A stretch of 38,128 nucleotides of DNA. It comes from Mucilaginibacter sp. Lineage in GTDB: Bacteria > Bacteroidota > Bacteroidia > Sphingobacteriales > Sphingobacteriaceae. This document shows, piece by piece, positions 8,751 to 17,389 of this stretch. The DNA lies in the NCBI GenBank assembly GCA_028287865.1, contig JAQBOU010000239.1, positions 1 through 38,128 on the forward strand. Direction: 5' to 3'. Within the stretch, counting starts at the first letter, position 1. The number at the start of each line of letters is the position of its first letter. The position numbers and the translations under genes are program-made. Under the pieces are notes generated by a model. It saw only the letters and a program-made list of their open reading frames with translations. It had not been told where the DNA came from and did not search any database.

Positions 8751-11700
8751 ATGATTCCATCCGCCGCCAATAAATACAACGAAAAATTTCAGCAGGCACT
8801 GGCCCAGCTAAACCCCGAACAATTAGCCGCCGTTAACAAAATGGACGGCCCTGTTTTGGTAATAGCCGGACCGGGTACAGGCAAAACACAGATACTTGCC
8901 GCCCGCATTGGTAAAATATTACTGGAGACAGATGCCAATGCACACGAGATTTTATGCCTCACCTACACCGACGCCGGAGCGGTTGCTATGCGCAAACGCC
9001 TGTTTGAATTTATCGGTCCCGAAGCTTACCGGGTCAATATTTATACTTTCCATGCATTTTGTAATGAGATTATCCAGGAGAACCTTGATTATTTTGGCAA
9101 ACTAAGTCTTGAGGCATTGTCAGATTTGGAATCGGCTATGCTTTTCCGGGAACTGGTGGATGAATTTCCCAACGATCACTTGCTAAAGCGGTTTACCGGT
9201 GAGGTATATTACGATGCCCCACGTTTAAAAGGCCTTTTTTCGACGATGAAAAGTGAGGGATGGAATGAGATGGCTATTGAAAAAGCGGTGAATGACTACT
9301 TAGAAGATCTGCCTAACAGGGAAGAGTTTATCTACAAAAGGCCCAACCCTAAAAACGGTATAAAAGCCGGGGATCCAAAACAAAAGGACATAGATAAAGT
9401 ACATGACCTGATGAAAAAGCTGCTGGCGGCAGTGGGCGAATATCAAAATTTTGATAAAAAAATGAAGGAGCGCGGCCGGTATGATTATGATGACATGATC
9501 ATTTGGGTGCTTAAGGCTTTTCGGGAAAATGAAGATCTGCTGCGCCGTTACCAGGAGCGTTATCAGTATATTTTGGTGGATGAGTTTCAGGATACCAGCG
9601 GGTCACAAAATGAGCTGCTGAAGTTTATCCTGAATTACTGGGAAACGCCCAACGTGTTTGTGGTAGGTGATGATGATCAGTCGATCTTCAAATTCCAGGG
9701 GGCGAACATGAAGAACATCCTGGATTTCGCCAATGATTATGTGAATACGTTGCAAACGGTGGTGTTAAAACACAATTACCGCTCCAATCAGCATATACTG
9801 GATATTTCAAAAGCGCTGATAAACAATAACCGGGAGCGTTTAACTACCCAGCTAACACTTGACAAAAACCTGCAGGCCGCACATCCGCGGTTCAGTGAAC
9901 GGGTTGTTGAACCTGTTATATGTGAATATGAAAATCCGGATAAGGAACTGGTTGACGTAGCCCGGCAAATAAAACAATTGCTGGAAAAAGGTACCGAACC
10001 CGGCGAAATTGCAGTAATCTACCGCAATCACAGCCAGGTTGAAGACCTGATACAATACCTCGATGCGCAGCATATTGCGGTTAATACCAAACGCAAAATC
10101 GATATTTTTACACTGCCTTTTGGCGAAAAGATTATCAATATCCTGCGTTACCTGGCGATGGAAATGGATTCGCCCTATAGCGGAGATGAACTACTATTCG
10201 AGATCATGCACTATGATTTTTTTGAAATTCCTCCAATTGAGATCGCCAAGGCAAGTGTCGCAGTAGCAAAAGAAAATTACAGTACTAACAATAATAACGA
10301 ACCCAAAACCTCCCTGCGCCGGTATATCAGCCAGATGCGAACACCGGCACAGCCCGGTTTGTTTGATCAAACTCCGGATCATGGAATGAAATTCCTGGTA
10401 AATGATATTGATTACCTGCTGAAATATTCGGCCAGCAATACTTTGCAGCAGCTTTTTCAGCAGGTGATTGCCAAAATGGGCATCCTGAAATATATCATGC
10501 AGCAGCCCGATAAAGGCTGGTATATGCAGGTGCTCGCCAATTTCTTTGATTTTTTGAAGGATGAAAGCCGCAAAAATCCGGAAATTAAGCTTTCCGATTT
10601 TATTTCCATCATCAACCTGATGAAAGAAAATAAGATCAGGCTGTCATTAAATCAGATAATATTTTCGGAGAACGGTATTAATTTTTTAACCGCGCACGGA
10701 TCAAAGGGGTTGGAGTTTGAGCATGTATTTGTGATTGGTTGTACAAAAAAGATATGGGACGGCAAGGGGCGTAATTATGGATTCAGCTATCCCGATACCT
10801 TAACACAAGCCACAGACGATGATATCGCCCAAAAGGAAGAATCAAGACGGCTGTTTTATGTAGCCATCACCCGGGCAAAACAATGTTTATCTATTTCTTT
10901 TGCCGGTAATGATAAAAATGGCAAGGAACAGGAAGCATCGCAATTTGTAGGCGAAATACTGGCGGATACAAATCTTCAAGTTCATTATCCAAAAGTAAAT
11001 GAAGCGGACATGCTGGAGTTTTTGGCCATCCAGTTTACAGAAGCAGACCAGCCAAAAGTTGAATTGCTGGACAAAAACTATATCAACCTGTTATTGCAGA
11101 ACTATACGCTTTCGGTCACGCACCTGAGTAATTACCTGGACTGTCCGCTCCGGTTTTATTTTCAATGTCTCATTAGGGTGCCATCCGGTAAAAGTCCGTC
11201 GGCCACGTTTGGGCAGGCTGTGCACTGGGCTTTGAATAAAGCCTTTAAAAAACTGAAAGATGATGGTAATGAATTTCCGTTAACGGATGATTTTATGAAG
11301 GAGTTCCGATGGTACATGTACCGTAACCGCGACTCATTTACTAAAGAGGATTTTAAATTGCGGCTGGATTACGGCGAAAAAATATTACCTGCCTATTATA
11401 ACCAAAATATTGAGGTATGGAATAAGGTAGCGGTAACTGAACGCAGCATTAAAAATGTAGAGGTTGAAGGTGTGCCGATTAAAGGTAACCTGGATAAGGT
11501 GGAGTTTAACGGTAAACAGGTAACAGTTGTTGATTATAAAACAGGTAAACTTAAATACGCAAAAGATAAATTACTGAGGCCAACAACCGAACAGCCTAAT
11601 GGCGGCGATTACTGGCGTCAGGCTGTATTTTATAAAATTTTAATTGATAATGACCGTACTATTGATTGGGAAGTAATAAGTACGATATTTGAATTTGTTG

Positions 11701-11915
11701 AGCCCGTTAGTGAAGGAGAATATCACAAAGAAAAGATCGTGATCACACCGGATGATAGTGCGGAGGTTACCGATCAGATAAAAACGGTATATCAAAAAAT
11801 AATGACTCATGACTTTGACACCGGCTGCGGCAAAAAAGAATGCGACTGGTGCCATTTTGTAAAAAGTAATTTTAAGCAAGTTGGAAATGTGATGCAGGAG
11901 GAAGATACGAATTAA
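8751..11915 (+). CDS. UvrD/Rep-type helicase fused to AddB-like PD-(D/E)XK nuclease
   Basis: A 1054-residue superfamily 1A helicase-nuclease. The helicase part has Walker A AGPGTGKT (residues 39-46), motif Ia LCLTYTDAGA, Walker B VDEFQDT (276-282), motif III VVGDDDQSIFKFQGA (from about 303), motif IV HNYRSN, motif V TAHGSKGLEFEHVFVIG and motif VI RRLFYVAITRAKQ. From about residue 790 a nuclease domain follows: YLDCPLRFYF with C798, GNLDKVEF, then V-D928-Y-K930-TGK (the PD-(D/E)XK core), and C1026-x4-C1031-x2-C1034 at the end. C798 and the three C-terminal cysteines match the Fe-S staple of AddB/Dna2 nucleases. It likely unwinds and degrades DNA ends in recombination repair. A role against foreign DNA is possible but unproven. 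Confidence 0.9.
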   Translation: MIPSAANKYNEKFQQALAQLNPEQLAAVNKMDGPVLVIAGPGTGKTQILAARIGKILLETDANAHEILCLTYTDAGAVAMRKRLFEFIGPEAYRVNIYTFHAFCNEIIQENLDYFGKLSLEALSDLESAMLFRELVDEFPNDHLLKRFTGEVYYDAPRLKGLFSTMKSEGWNEMAIEKAVNDYLEDLPNREEFIYKRPNPKNGIKAGDPKQKDIDKVHDLMKKLLAAVGEYQNFDKKMKERGRYDYDDMIIWVLKAFRENEDLLRRYQERYQYILVDEFQDTSGSQNELLKFILNYWETPNVFVVGDDDQSIFKFQGANMKNILDFANDYVNTLQTVVLKHNYRSNQHILDISKALINNNRERLTTQLTLDKNLQAAHPRFSERVVEPVICEYENPDKELVDVARQIKQLLEKGTEPGEIAVIYRNHSQVEDLIQYLDAQHIAVNTKRKIDIFTLPFGEKIINILRYLAMEMDSPYSGDELLFEIMHYDFFEIPPIEIAKASVAVAKENYSTNNNNEPKTSLRRYISQMRTPAQPGLFDQTPDHGMKFLVNDIDYLLKYSASNTLQQLFQQVIAKMGILKYIMQQPDKGWYMQVLANFFDFLKDESRKNPEIKLSDFISIINLMKENKIRLSLNQIIFSENGINFLTAHGSKGLEFEHVFVIGCTKKIWDGKGRNYGFSYPDTLTQATDDDIAQKEESRRLFYVAITRAKQCLSISFAGNDKNGKEQEASQFVGEILADTNLQVHYPKVNEADMLEFLAIQFTEADQPKVELLDKNYINLLLQNYTLSVTHLSNYLDCPLRFYFQCLIRVPSGKSPSATFGQAVHWALNKAFKKLKDDGNEFPLTDDFMKEFRWYMYRNRDSFTKEDFKLRLDYGEKILPAYYNQNIEVWNKVAVTERSIKNVEVEGVPIKGNLDKVEFNGKQVTVVDYKTGKLKYAKDKLLRPTTEQPNGGDYWRQAVFYKILIDNDRTIDWEVISTIFEFVEPVSEGEYHKEKIVITPDDSAEVTDQIKTVYQKIMTHDFDTGCGKKECDWCHFVKSNFKQVGNVMQEEDTN

Positions 11916-11916
11916 C

Positions 11917-11987
11917 GTAGAGGCACGATACTTCGTGTCTTAACTCTATAAAATCATCCAGAGAGACACAAAGTATTGCGCCTCTAC
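11917..11987. repeat. Imperfect palindromic intergenic repeat (GTAGAG type)
   Basis: A 24-base arm at 11917-11940 (GTAGAGGCACGATACTTCGT...) pairs with 11964-11987 across a 23-base loop, with three mismatches of which one can be a G-U wobble. It starts two bases after the helicase stop codon and ends 12 bases before the peptidase ATG. There is no T-run after it, so it looks like an interspersed palindromic element rather than a plain terminator. Similar GTAGAGRCGC...GCGTCTCTAC elements are, from memory, common in Sphingobacteriaceae. Confidence 0.75.
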
Positions 11988-11999
11988 AAACAAAATCAT

Positions 12000-13352
12000 A
12001 TGAAATATTTACTACTTATTATCCCTGCGTTCTTCATTTTACAGGCAAACGCACAAACAACCATCAAACAGGATGCAGCCATTAAGCAAATGGTTGATGA
12101 AGTCTCATCAAAGAATATTGAGGCCACTATCAGGAAGCTGGTGACTTTTAAAAGCCGCCACACTTTAAGCGATACCACCAGCAAAACCGAAGGGAGCGGC
12201 GCTGCACGTAACTGGATAAAGGCTGAATATGAAAAATATGCGTCAGCATCAGGCGGCAGGATGACCGTTCAGTTTGATACCTTTACCCAACCCAAAAGTG
12301 AGCGGATTGAAAAACCGGCGCATTTGAAAAATGTATTGGCTATTTTAAAAGGAACTGATCCGAATGATACCCGGATCTATCTCGTATCTGGCCATTATGA
12401 CTCGAGGGTAACTAATGTGATGAACCCGGATGCTTTTGAACCTGGAGCCAATGACGACGCTTCGGGAACTGCGGTATCTATGGAGCTGGCAAGGGTAATG
12501 GCGAAAAGATCGTTCCCGGCTACCATAATATTTATGGCGGTGGTAGGCGAGGAGCAGGGGCTATTTGGGTCGGCCAATGTTGCCAAACGCGCCAAAGCCG
12601 AAAAATGGAATATTGATGCAATGCTCAATAATGATATTGTAGGCAATACGCATGGCATGGAAACAGATTTGAAGGATAACCGCAGCGTGAGGGTGTTTAG
12701 CGAAGGAGTGCCGTCCACGGCAATAGGCAACGAAAAGCAGATTGCAAGTTTAATTGCTCTGGGTGGAGAAAATGACAGCCCGTCGCGCGAGCTGGCCCGT
12801 TATATTAAGGAAACCGGTGAGCGTTATGTGGATCAGCTGGATGTAAAGCTGATCTACCGCCGCGACCGTTACCTGCGCGGCGGCGACCATGTGCCTTTTT
12901 TACAGCAGGGATTTACTGCTGTAAGGTTTACCGAAATGAACGAGGATTTTAATCGTCAGCACCAGGATATCAGAAATGAAAAAGGGGTAGATTATGGTGA
13001 CCTGCCTGATTTTGTCGATTTTAACTATGTGCAAAAAGTAGCACGGATGAATCTATCCGTGCTGGCAAACTTAGCCCTTGCACCTGCGGAGCCGGTAAAC
13101 GTTGGCGTAATTACCAGCGGCTTAACCAATAAAACACAATTAAAATGGGACGCACCTGCAGCAGGTAAAAAACCAGCAGGCTATTATGTGCTGATGCGTG
13201 AAAGTATCAGTCCGTATTGGGAGAAGAAATTTTATGTGACCGACACTACAGCAATATTAGGCTATTCAAAAGATAATTACTTTTTTGCTGTACAATCAGT
13301 AGATGCTGATGGACATGAAAGCCTGCCGGTATTTCCAAAACCGGTTAGGTAG
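12000..13352 (+). CDS. Secreted M28-family zinc metallopeptidase
   Basis: A 450-residue protein with signal peptide MKYLLLIIPAFFILQANAQ, which sets the start at ATG 12000. The M28 core shows the expected two-zinc ligands and general base in order: H132 in SGHYDSR, D152 in ANDDASG, E184/E185 in GEEQG, D212 in NNDIVGN and H297 in GGDHVPF. Residues about 365-450 form a fibronectin type III-like C-terminal domain (TQLKWDAP ... YFFAVQSVDADGHES). It probably acts as an aminopeptidase in the periplasm or outside the cell. It lacks a type IX sorting domain. A palindromic repeat separates it from the helicase gene, so sharing a transcript is uncertain. Confidence 0.88.
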   Translation: MKYLLLIIPAFFILQANAQTTIKQDAAIKQMVDEVSSKNIEATIRKLVTFKSRHTLSDTTSKTEGSGAARNWIKAEYEKYASASGGRMTVQFDTFTQPKSERIEKPAHLKNVLAILKGTDPNDTRIYLVSGHYDSRVTNVMNPDAFEPGANDDASGTAVSMELARVMAKRSFPATIIFMAVVGEEQGLFGSANVAKRAKAEKWNIDAMLNNDIVGNTHGMETDLKDNRSVRVFSEGVPSTAIGNEKQIASLIALGGENDSPSRELARYIKETGERYVDQLDVKLIYRRDRYLRGGDHVPFLQQGFTAVRFTEMNEDFNRQHQDIRNEKGVDYGDLPDFVDFNYVQKVARMNLSVLANLALAPAEPVNVGVITSGLTNKTQLKWDAPAAGKKPAGYYVLMRESISPYWEKKFYVTDTTAILGYSKDNYFFAVQSVDADGHESLPVFPKPVR

Positions 13353-13365
13353 GAACTAGAGATTG

Positions 13366-13437
13366 GTGATTAGAGGTTAGTAATTAGAAATTGGAAGGAA
13401 TGAGGGCACTAACCTCCAGTCTCTAACCTCTAATCAC
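13366..13437. repeat. Inverted repeat between converging genes (GATTAGAGGTTAG type)
   Basis: GTGATTAGAGGTTAG (13366-13380) is exactly inverted at 13423-13437, a perfect 15-base stem with a 42-base loop. The flanks hold further diverged copies of the AGAGATT/GATTAG words. It fills the gap between the M28 peptidase (+) and the ABC permease (-), where it could end both transcripts. It has no T-tract; the sequence looks like an interspersed repeat. Confidence 0.7.
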
Positions 13438-13443
13438 TACAAC

Positions 13444-14253
13444 CTATTTCACACTTTTCTTCAGTACTATAAAATATCCCAGCATAAAAACAACTGCGGC
13501 TACTACAAGGCTTACCCAGGTATCTTTAGTAAACATATCAACAGTAATTTGCGGCATTGCACCCGGCCCTGGTGTTCCACGGCCTTGCTGAAGGGCATGC
13601 ATTGCCAGCATAGGATGTGAGTAGGGAAACAGATAAGCATATTGCCATCCGGTAGTGGCCAAAATAACACCGGTTATGGTACAAATAAACCCGATGCCCA
13701 TCGGCTTTAAAAAATCGCGGAATAAAAGGCTCAGTAAAAATTGAATGGATAAAATGCCTAGTGAAGACAGGAAAAGCTTTGTATAAAGTTGTATTAAGGT
13801 ATTTGCAATGCTGTATTCATTAAACTTTAGACCAGGTTTTAATACGTGCAATAAATTGCCCAAACCTAATGTAAACAACACAAACAGAACCAGGCATAAA
13901 AGAACCAGAAAAAAAGCATAAAAGTATTTAGCCGAATAAACAGAAAGTTTTGAAATTGGCAGGCTAAACAGCGTTTTCCAAGTGTCTGCTTTATGCTCAA
14001 TACTGTTTACGGAATAACCAATAAACACAATAAGCATAGGTAACAATAACGAACCCATAACCCCTAAAATTGCACCTGCAAACCGCAGCCATAACATAAA
14101 GCCCGGCAAAGTCAATAGTTGATCGCTCTTGTTAAAAAAGCCGAAGAAAAGTAACAGACAAAGTAACAACGGCAACAAAACAGCGCTCCAAAAGCCCATT
14201 GTTTTGCGCGTTTTGTAAAACTCAGACCGGAATGATAGTATAAATCCCTTCAT
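13444..14253 (-). CDS. ABC-2 type transporter permease
   Basis: A 269-residue membrane protein with about six hydrophobic segments, the first after SEFYKTRKTMGFW (a typical entry of ABC-2/lantibiotic immunity permeases: Lys-rich amphipathic helix, then membrane). Others lie at about 53-78, 105-130, 150-175, 180-200 and 245-262. NSIEHKADTWKTLFSLPISK matches the cytoplasmic coupling loop of this family. It begins three bases after the stop of the ATPase gene, so both are in one operon. Export of a peptide or lipid is plausible, the substrate unknown. Confidence 0.85.
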   Translation of the reverse strand: MKGFILSFRSEFYKTRKTMGFWSAVLLPLLLCLLLFFGFFNKSDQLLTLPGFMLWLRFAGAILGVMGSLLLPMLIVFIGYSVNSIEHKADTWKTLFSLPISKLSVYSAKYFYAFFLVLLCLVLFVLFTLGLGNLLHVLKPGLKFNEYSIANTLIQLYTKLFLSSLGILSIQFLLSLLFRDFLKPMGIGFICTITGVILATTGWQYAYLFPYSHPMLAMHALQQGRGTPGPGAMPQITVDMFTKDTWVSLVVAAVVFMLGYFIVLKKSVK

Positions 14254-14256
14254 GGC

Positions 14257-15156
14257 TCAGGCGTTTTGGGTAATGGCTAAAAATAATTTTTCCAGGTCTT
14301 TTTGCTGCTTGTTAATACTGAATACGGTATGCCCGTTTTTGTTAAGCAGTGCATTTATTTCGCCCATTTGTTGCTTGTTAATATAGGGTACAAACAACTG
14401 ATGATCATTTACGTCAGCAACTGTAAAATTATTCCGGGTTAAAAAATTGGCGGCATCTACGGTGTTTTCCGTTTCAACTTGCACTAGTGGCTGGCTCATT
14501 GCTTCCAGGTCCTTAATGCTTCCCTGAAATAGGAGCTCGCCGTGATTGATGATACCAACATGTGTGGCCATGCGTTCAACCTCTGCCAATAAATGGCTCG
14601 ATATAAATACCGTTTTTTGATGTTGGTTTACCAACCTGACCAGCAATTCGCGCACCTCAATAATGCCATTGGGGTCAAGGCCGTTGGTGGGTTCATCAAG
14701 AATGAGCAGTTTAGGATCTGACAACAAAGCCAGCGCAATACCCAGCCGTTGTTTCATTCCCAATGAATATTGACCTGCCTTTTTATCGGCGGCATCTGTT
14801 AAATGCACCAGGTGAAGCATTTCGTCAACCCTTTTTGCCGGTATCTGTAATAATAACGCGCGGTTCAGCAGGTTTTCTTTTCCTGAAAGATGAAGATAAA
14901 TGGCAGGCTGCTCTATTAGCGAGCCAATTTGTGAAAGAATGTTTATGCGGTTGCTTTGCAGCTCCTGTCCGAAAATATGAATGCTGCCTTCCTGTGTTTT
15001 CAACAAGTTAAGCAGTAGTTTTATGGTAGTGGTCTTTCCGGCACCATTTGGTCCCAGGAAACCATATATGCTCCCTTCAGGCACCTGCAGGGAGAGTGAT
15101 TTTACAACCTTTTGTGCGCCAAAAGTAAAGGTTAATCCTTCGGTATTGATTACCAT
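14257..15156 (-). CDS. ABC transporter ATP-binding protein
   Basis: A 299-residue ATPase with Walker A GPNGAGKT at 35-42, the signature segment YSLGMKQRLGIALAL, Walker B LLILDEPTNGLDP, and the H-loop SSHLL. After about residue 215 comes a C-terminal extension (LVQVETENTV ... FSINKQQKDLEKLFLAIT) as seen in ATPases that pair with ABC-2 permeases of the bacitracin/lantibiotic resistance type (BcrA-like). It overlaps by seven bases with a small upstream membrane ORF and lies directly before the permease gene. The divergent LytS/LytTR genes may control it. Confidence 0.9.
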   Translation of the reverse strand: MVINTEGLTFTFGAQKVVKSLSLQVPEGSIYGFLGPNGAGKTTTIKLLLNLLKTQEGSIHIFGQELQSNRINILSQIGSLIEQPAIYLHLSGKENLLNRALLLQIPAKRVDEMLHLVHLTDAADKKAGQYSLGMKQRLGIALALLSDPKLLILDEPTNGLDPNGIIEVRELLVRLVNQHQKTVFISSHLLAEVERMATHVGIINHGELLFQGSIKDLEAMSQPLVQVETENTVDAANFLTRNNFTVADVNDHQLFVPYINKQQMGEINALLNKNGHTVFSINKQQKDLEKLFLAITQNA

Positions 15157-15353
15157 AATTTTTCCTTAGCTACTGCACATACGGTTTTTACCAGCGTAAC
15201 ACTTTTATAAAAAAGCGAAGTGGCATGTATCGTAGTACCAACAATAGCTTCTCTTTTTTGCTGAAACTGGTAACTAACCCCCATTATAAGGGCGAACAAA
15301 ACCGGTACCAGCAAAAGGATAAAGGGATTTGAGTTTGTGATTAGCTTTTTCAT
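15150..15353 (-). CDS. Small single-span membrane protein (hypothetical)
   Basis: A 67-residue ORF with MKKLITNSN followed by a strongly hydrophobic segment at about 10-28 (PFILLLVPVLFALIMGVSY) and then a charged, Lys-containing tail. It overlaps the start of the ATPase gene by seven bases, which suggests translational coupling and a real first gene of the ABC operon. I do not recognise a family. It could be a small accessory subunit of the transporter or a chance ORF; the overlap and the membrane segment right after a basic N-terminus favour a gene. Confidence 0.55.
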   Translation of the reverse strand: MKKLITNSNPFILLLVPVLFALIMGVSYQFQQKREAIVGTTIHATSLFYKSVTLVKTVCAVAKEKLW

Positions 15354-15554
15354 TGTGTGAGATTTTATGATACAAAGAAGTATCTTTTTTTTTACCTGCT
15401 AAAAAGAATTAGACCAACAGACCGGATTCATATACCAACCCTTGTTTCTGCGAGCAAACCTGTTTGTCGGAGATTATTGGCAGTTCATCGATAAAGCGTG
15501 TTACTACATATAAATAATACCCTGATAGTATGTTAAAATAGTAATTTAGTTGTG

Positions 15555-16568
15555 ATGAAACTTCGCTGGCAAATATTCTGGCATGCCTTTTTTTGGATCG
15601 TGATGATCTCATTTTTTGTATTTATTTTCCATAGTAAGACAAAACTGAGTAGTAACGACCTGTTTGTGATATTCGTAGTATACGGCATTATCAATATTAG
15701 CTTATTTTACCTGAATTATCTGGTTTTTATTCCACAGTTTTTAGATAAAAAACGATATGGATTTTATGCAGTTTCCATTGCTGCCGCTGTTGTTTTATAT
15801 GGTTTTGGAAAATATGGAGTGGCGCTTATTTTTAAGCAATATATACTGATGCATACCAAGGCGGAGGCTACGGGTTTTGGATCATATTTTTTGAGCACCG
15901 TCTTTACCAGCCTCACCTTTTTATTTTTAAGCGCAGTATTGAAATTTACAGTCGATTGGTTTTTAAATGAGCGCATACAACGTGACCTTGAAAATCAGCG
16001 CCTTAGTGCCGAATTGTCTTTTCTGAAATCGCAGATCAATCCTCATTTTTTATTTAACTCATTAAACAGTATTTATTCACTTGCCTACCAGCGATCTGAA
16101 ACCACTCCTGAAGCGATATTGAAACTCTCGGAAATTATGCGTTATATGCTATATGAGTGTAACGATAATAAGGTTGATCTCGTCAAGGAATTACAGTATT
16201 TGCACAATTACATCGATCTTCAAAAGATCAGGTTCGGCTCAAAAGCATTTATCGATTTTAAGGTGGACGGTAAGATTGAAAATCAACAGATAGTGCCTTT
16301 ATTGCTCATTGCATTTATTGAAAATGCATTTAAGCATGGGGTTGCAAATAATGCGCTGACGCCTATCCGCCTGTTAATTGATGTAGATGAAGCGCACCTG
16401 CATTTTTATATACAAAATAAAAAACACACCAATAACCGCGACGCCGCCGGGGGTATTGGGTTAAACAATGTTAAACGCAGGCTGGATTTGCTTTATCCCG
16501 GAAAGTATAATTTAGAAATACATGACGAACCGGATACTTACACTGTTGAATTATCATTAATTTTATAA
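15555..16568 (+). CDS. LytS/YehU-family sensor histidine kinase
   Basis: A 337-residue membrane kinase. Four predicted membrane spans lie at about 7-25, 37-58, 69-94 and 110-132, followed by a short coiled segment (NERIQRDLENQRLSAELSFLK). The His_kinase motif QINPHFLFNSLNS places the phospho-acceptor at H164. The ATPase end has FIENAFKHGV (N box) and GGIGLNNVKRRLDLLYPG (G box). There is no separate extracytoplasmic sensor, so the signal is probably sensed in or at the membrane. GTG 15552 directly precedes ATG 15555; I took the ATG. The LytTR regulator starts one base after its stop. It is divergent from an ABC transporter operon, its likely target by context. Confidence 0.9.
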   Translation: MKLRWQIFWHAFFWIVMISFFVFIFHSKTKLSSNDLFVIFVVYGIINISLFYLNYLVFIPQFLDKKRYGFYAVSIAAAVVLYGFGKYGVALIFKQYILMHTKAEATGFGSYFLSTVFTSLTFLFLSAVLKFTVDWFLNERIQRDLENQRLSAELSFLKSQINPHFLFNSLNSIYSLAYQRSETTPEAILKLSEIMRYMLYECNDNKVDLVKELQYLHNYIDLQKIRFGSKAFIDFKVDGKIENQQIVPLLLIAFIENAFKHGVANNALTPIRLLIDVDEAHLHFYIQNKKHTNNRDAAGGIGLNNVKRRLDLLYPGKYNLEIHDEPDTYTVELSLIL

Positions 16569-16569
16569 A

Positions 16570-17298
16570 ATGATCAGGTGCCTTATAGTTGACGATGAGC
16601 CTTTAGCATTGCATATACTGGAAGACTATATGTCAAAAATCCCATTTTTGCAGCTGATAAAGGCTACAACAAATCCTATTGAAGCGCTCACCATAGTGCA
16701 GGAGCGGGGTGTTGACCTTGTTTTTTTGGATGTACAAATGCCTGAGCTTACTGGTATCCAGTTTTTGAGGCTAGCCAATGGTAAAGCAAAAGTTATATTA
16801 ACAACGGCTTATCCGCAATATGCGCTGGAGGGATATGAGCTTGATGTAATTGATTACCTGCTAAAGCCGATAGCTTTCGACCGTTTTTTTAAGGCGGTAC
16901 AAAAAGCGCAGGCAGTTTTACAACCTGCGGCTAAGCCTGTGCAGGCCGAACCGGAAAAGCAAACCCGGCAGGATCTTTTAAGCGATTTTATTTTCGTTAA
17001 AACCGAACATAAGATCCAGAAGGTATATTTAAATGATATTCTGTTTATAGAAGGGTTAAAAGATTATATCTCTATTTTCACAAAGGCGGAGCGGGTAATA
17101 ACCCTGCAGAATATGAAAAAAATGGAAGATGCTTTGCCTCAAAAGCACTTTATCCGCGTACATAAATCATATATTGTATCCATTAATAAGATCGACAGTA
17201 TTGAGCGCAGCCGAATTTTTATTGGCGATAAAATTATCCCGGTAGGTGATACTTATCGCGAAGAGTTTTTTAAGATCGTTGATGGGAAGAATATTTGA
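16570..17298 (+). CDS. LytTR-family response regulator
   Basis: A 242-residue regulator. The receiver domain (about 1-120) has IVDDEP at 6-11, phospho-acceptor D54 in FLDVQMPELTG, TTAYPQYALEGYELDVIDYLLKP-type segment with the conserved Thr and Lys, then a short Pro/Ala-rich linker. Residues about 140-240 form the LytTR DNA-binding domain: FIFVKTEHKIQKVYLNDILFIEG, DYISIF, LQNMKKMEDALP, FIRVHKSYIVSI and DKIIPVGDTY. It begins one base after the kinase stop, so the two are translated together. It would act by binding direct repeats near promoters; the 200-base gap before the kinase gene is the first place to look. Confidence 0.93.
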   Translation: MIRCLIVDDEPLALHILEDYMSKIPFLQLIKATTNPIEALTIVQERGVDLVFLDVQMPELTGIQFLRLANGKAKVILTTAYPQYALEGYELDVIDYLLKPIAFDRFFKAVQKAQAVLQPAAKPVQAEPEKQTRQDLLSDFIFVKTEHKIQKVYLNDILFIEGLKDYISIFTKAERVITLQNMKKMEDALPQKHFIRVHKSYIVSINKIDSIERSRIFIGDKIIPVGDTYREEFFKIVDGKNI

Positions 17299-17301
17299 GT
17301 C

Positions 17302-17389
17302 CTTAGTCTGAAGTCGAATTTAATGCTTTGACAGTATTCCATTTCTTATCTGAGAATATCGACTTAAGATTTTCGACTACAGACTCAAG
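17302..17389. repeat. Imperfect inverted repeat overlapping a stop codon (AGTCTGAAGTCGAA type)
   Basis: CTTAGTCTGAAGTCGAA at 17302-17318 is nearly inverted at 17372-17389 (TTCGACTACAGACTCAAG), with a further GACTTAAGA word inside. It spans the gap between the LytTR gene (+) and the acyltransferase (-), and its right arm includes the acyltransferase stop codon at 17385-17387. It is probably an interspersed repeat that also serves as a shared 3' end. Confidence 0.65.

Noticed and set aside
12395-12730. 111-residue open frame antisense to the M28 peptidase
   Set aside because: Overlaps the catalytic core coding region of a clear gene; no independent support.
15369-15393. GATAC-AAAGAA-GTATC hairpin followed by a T-run, like a plus-strand terminator
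   Set aside because: The stem has only five pairs and no plus-strand transcript is expected to enter from the minus-strand operon side; probably chance in AT-rich DNA.
15409-15612. 67-residue minus-strand ORF at the start of the kinase gene
   Set aside because: It overlaps the kinase N-terminus and the divergent regulatory gap, with no hydrophobic or domain pattern.
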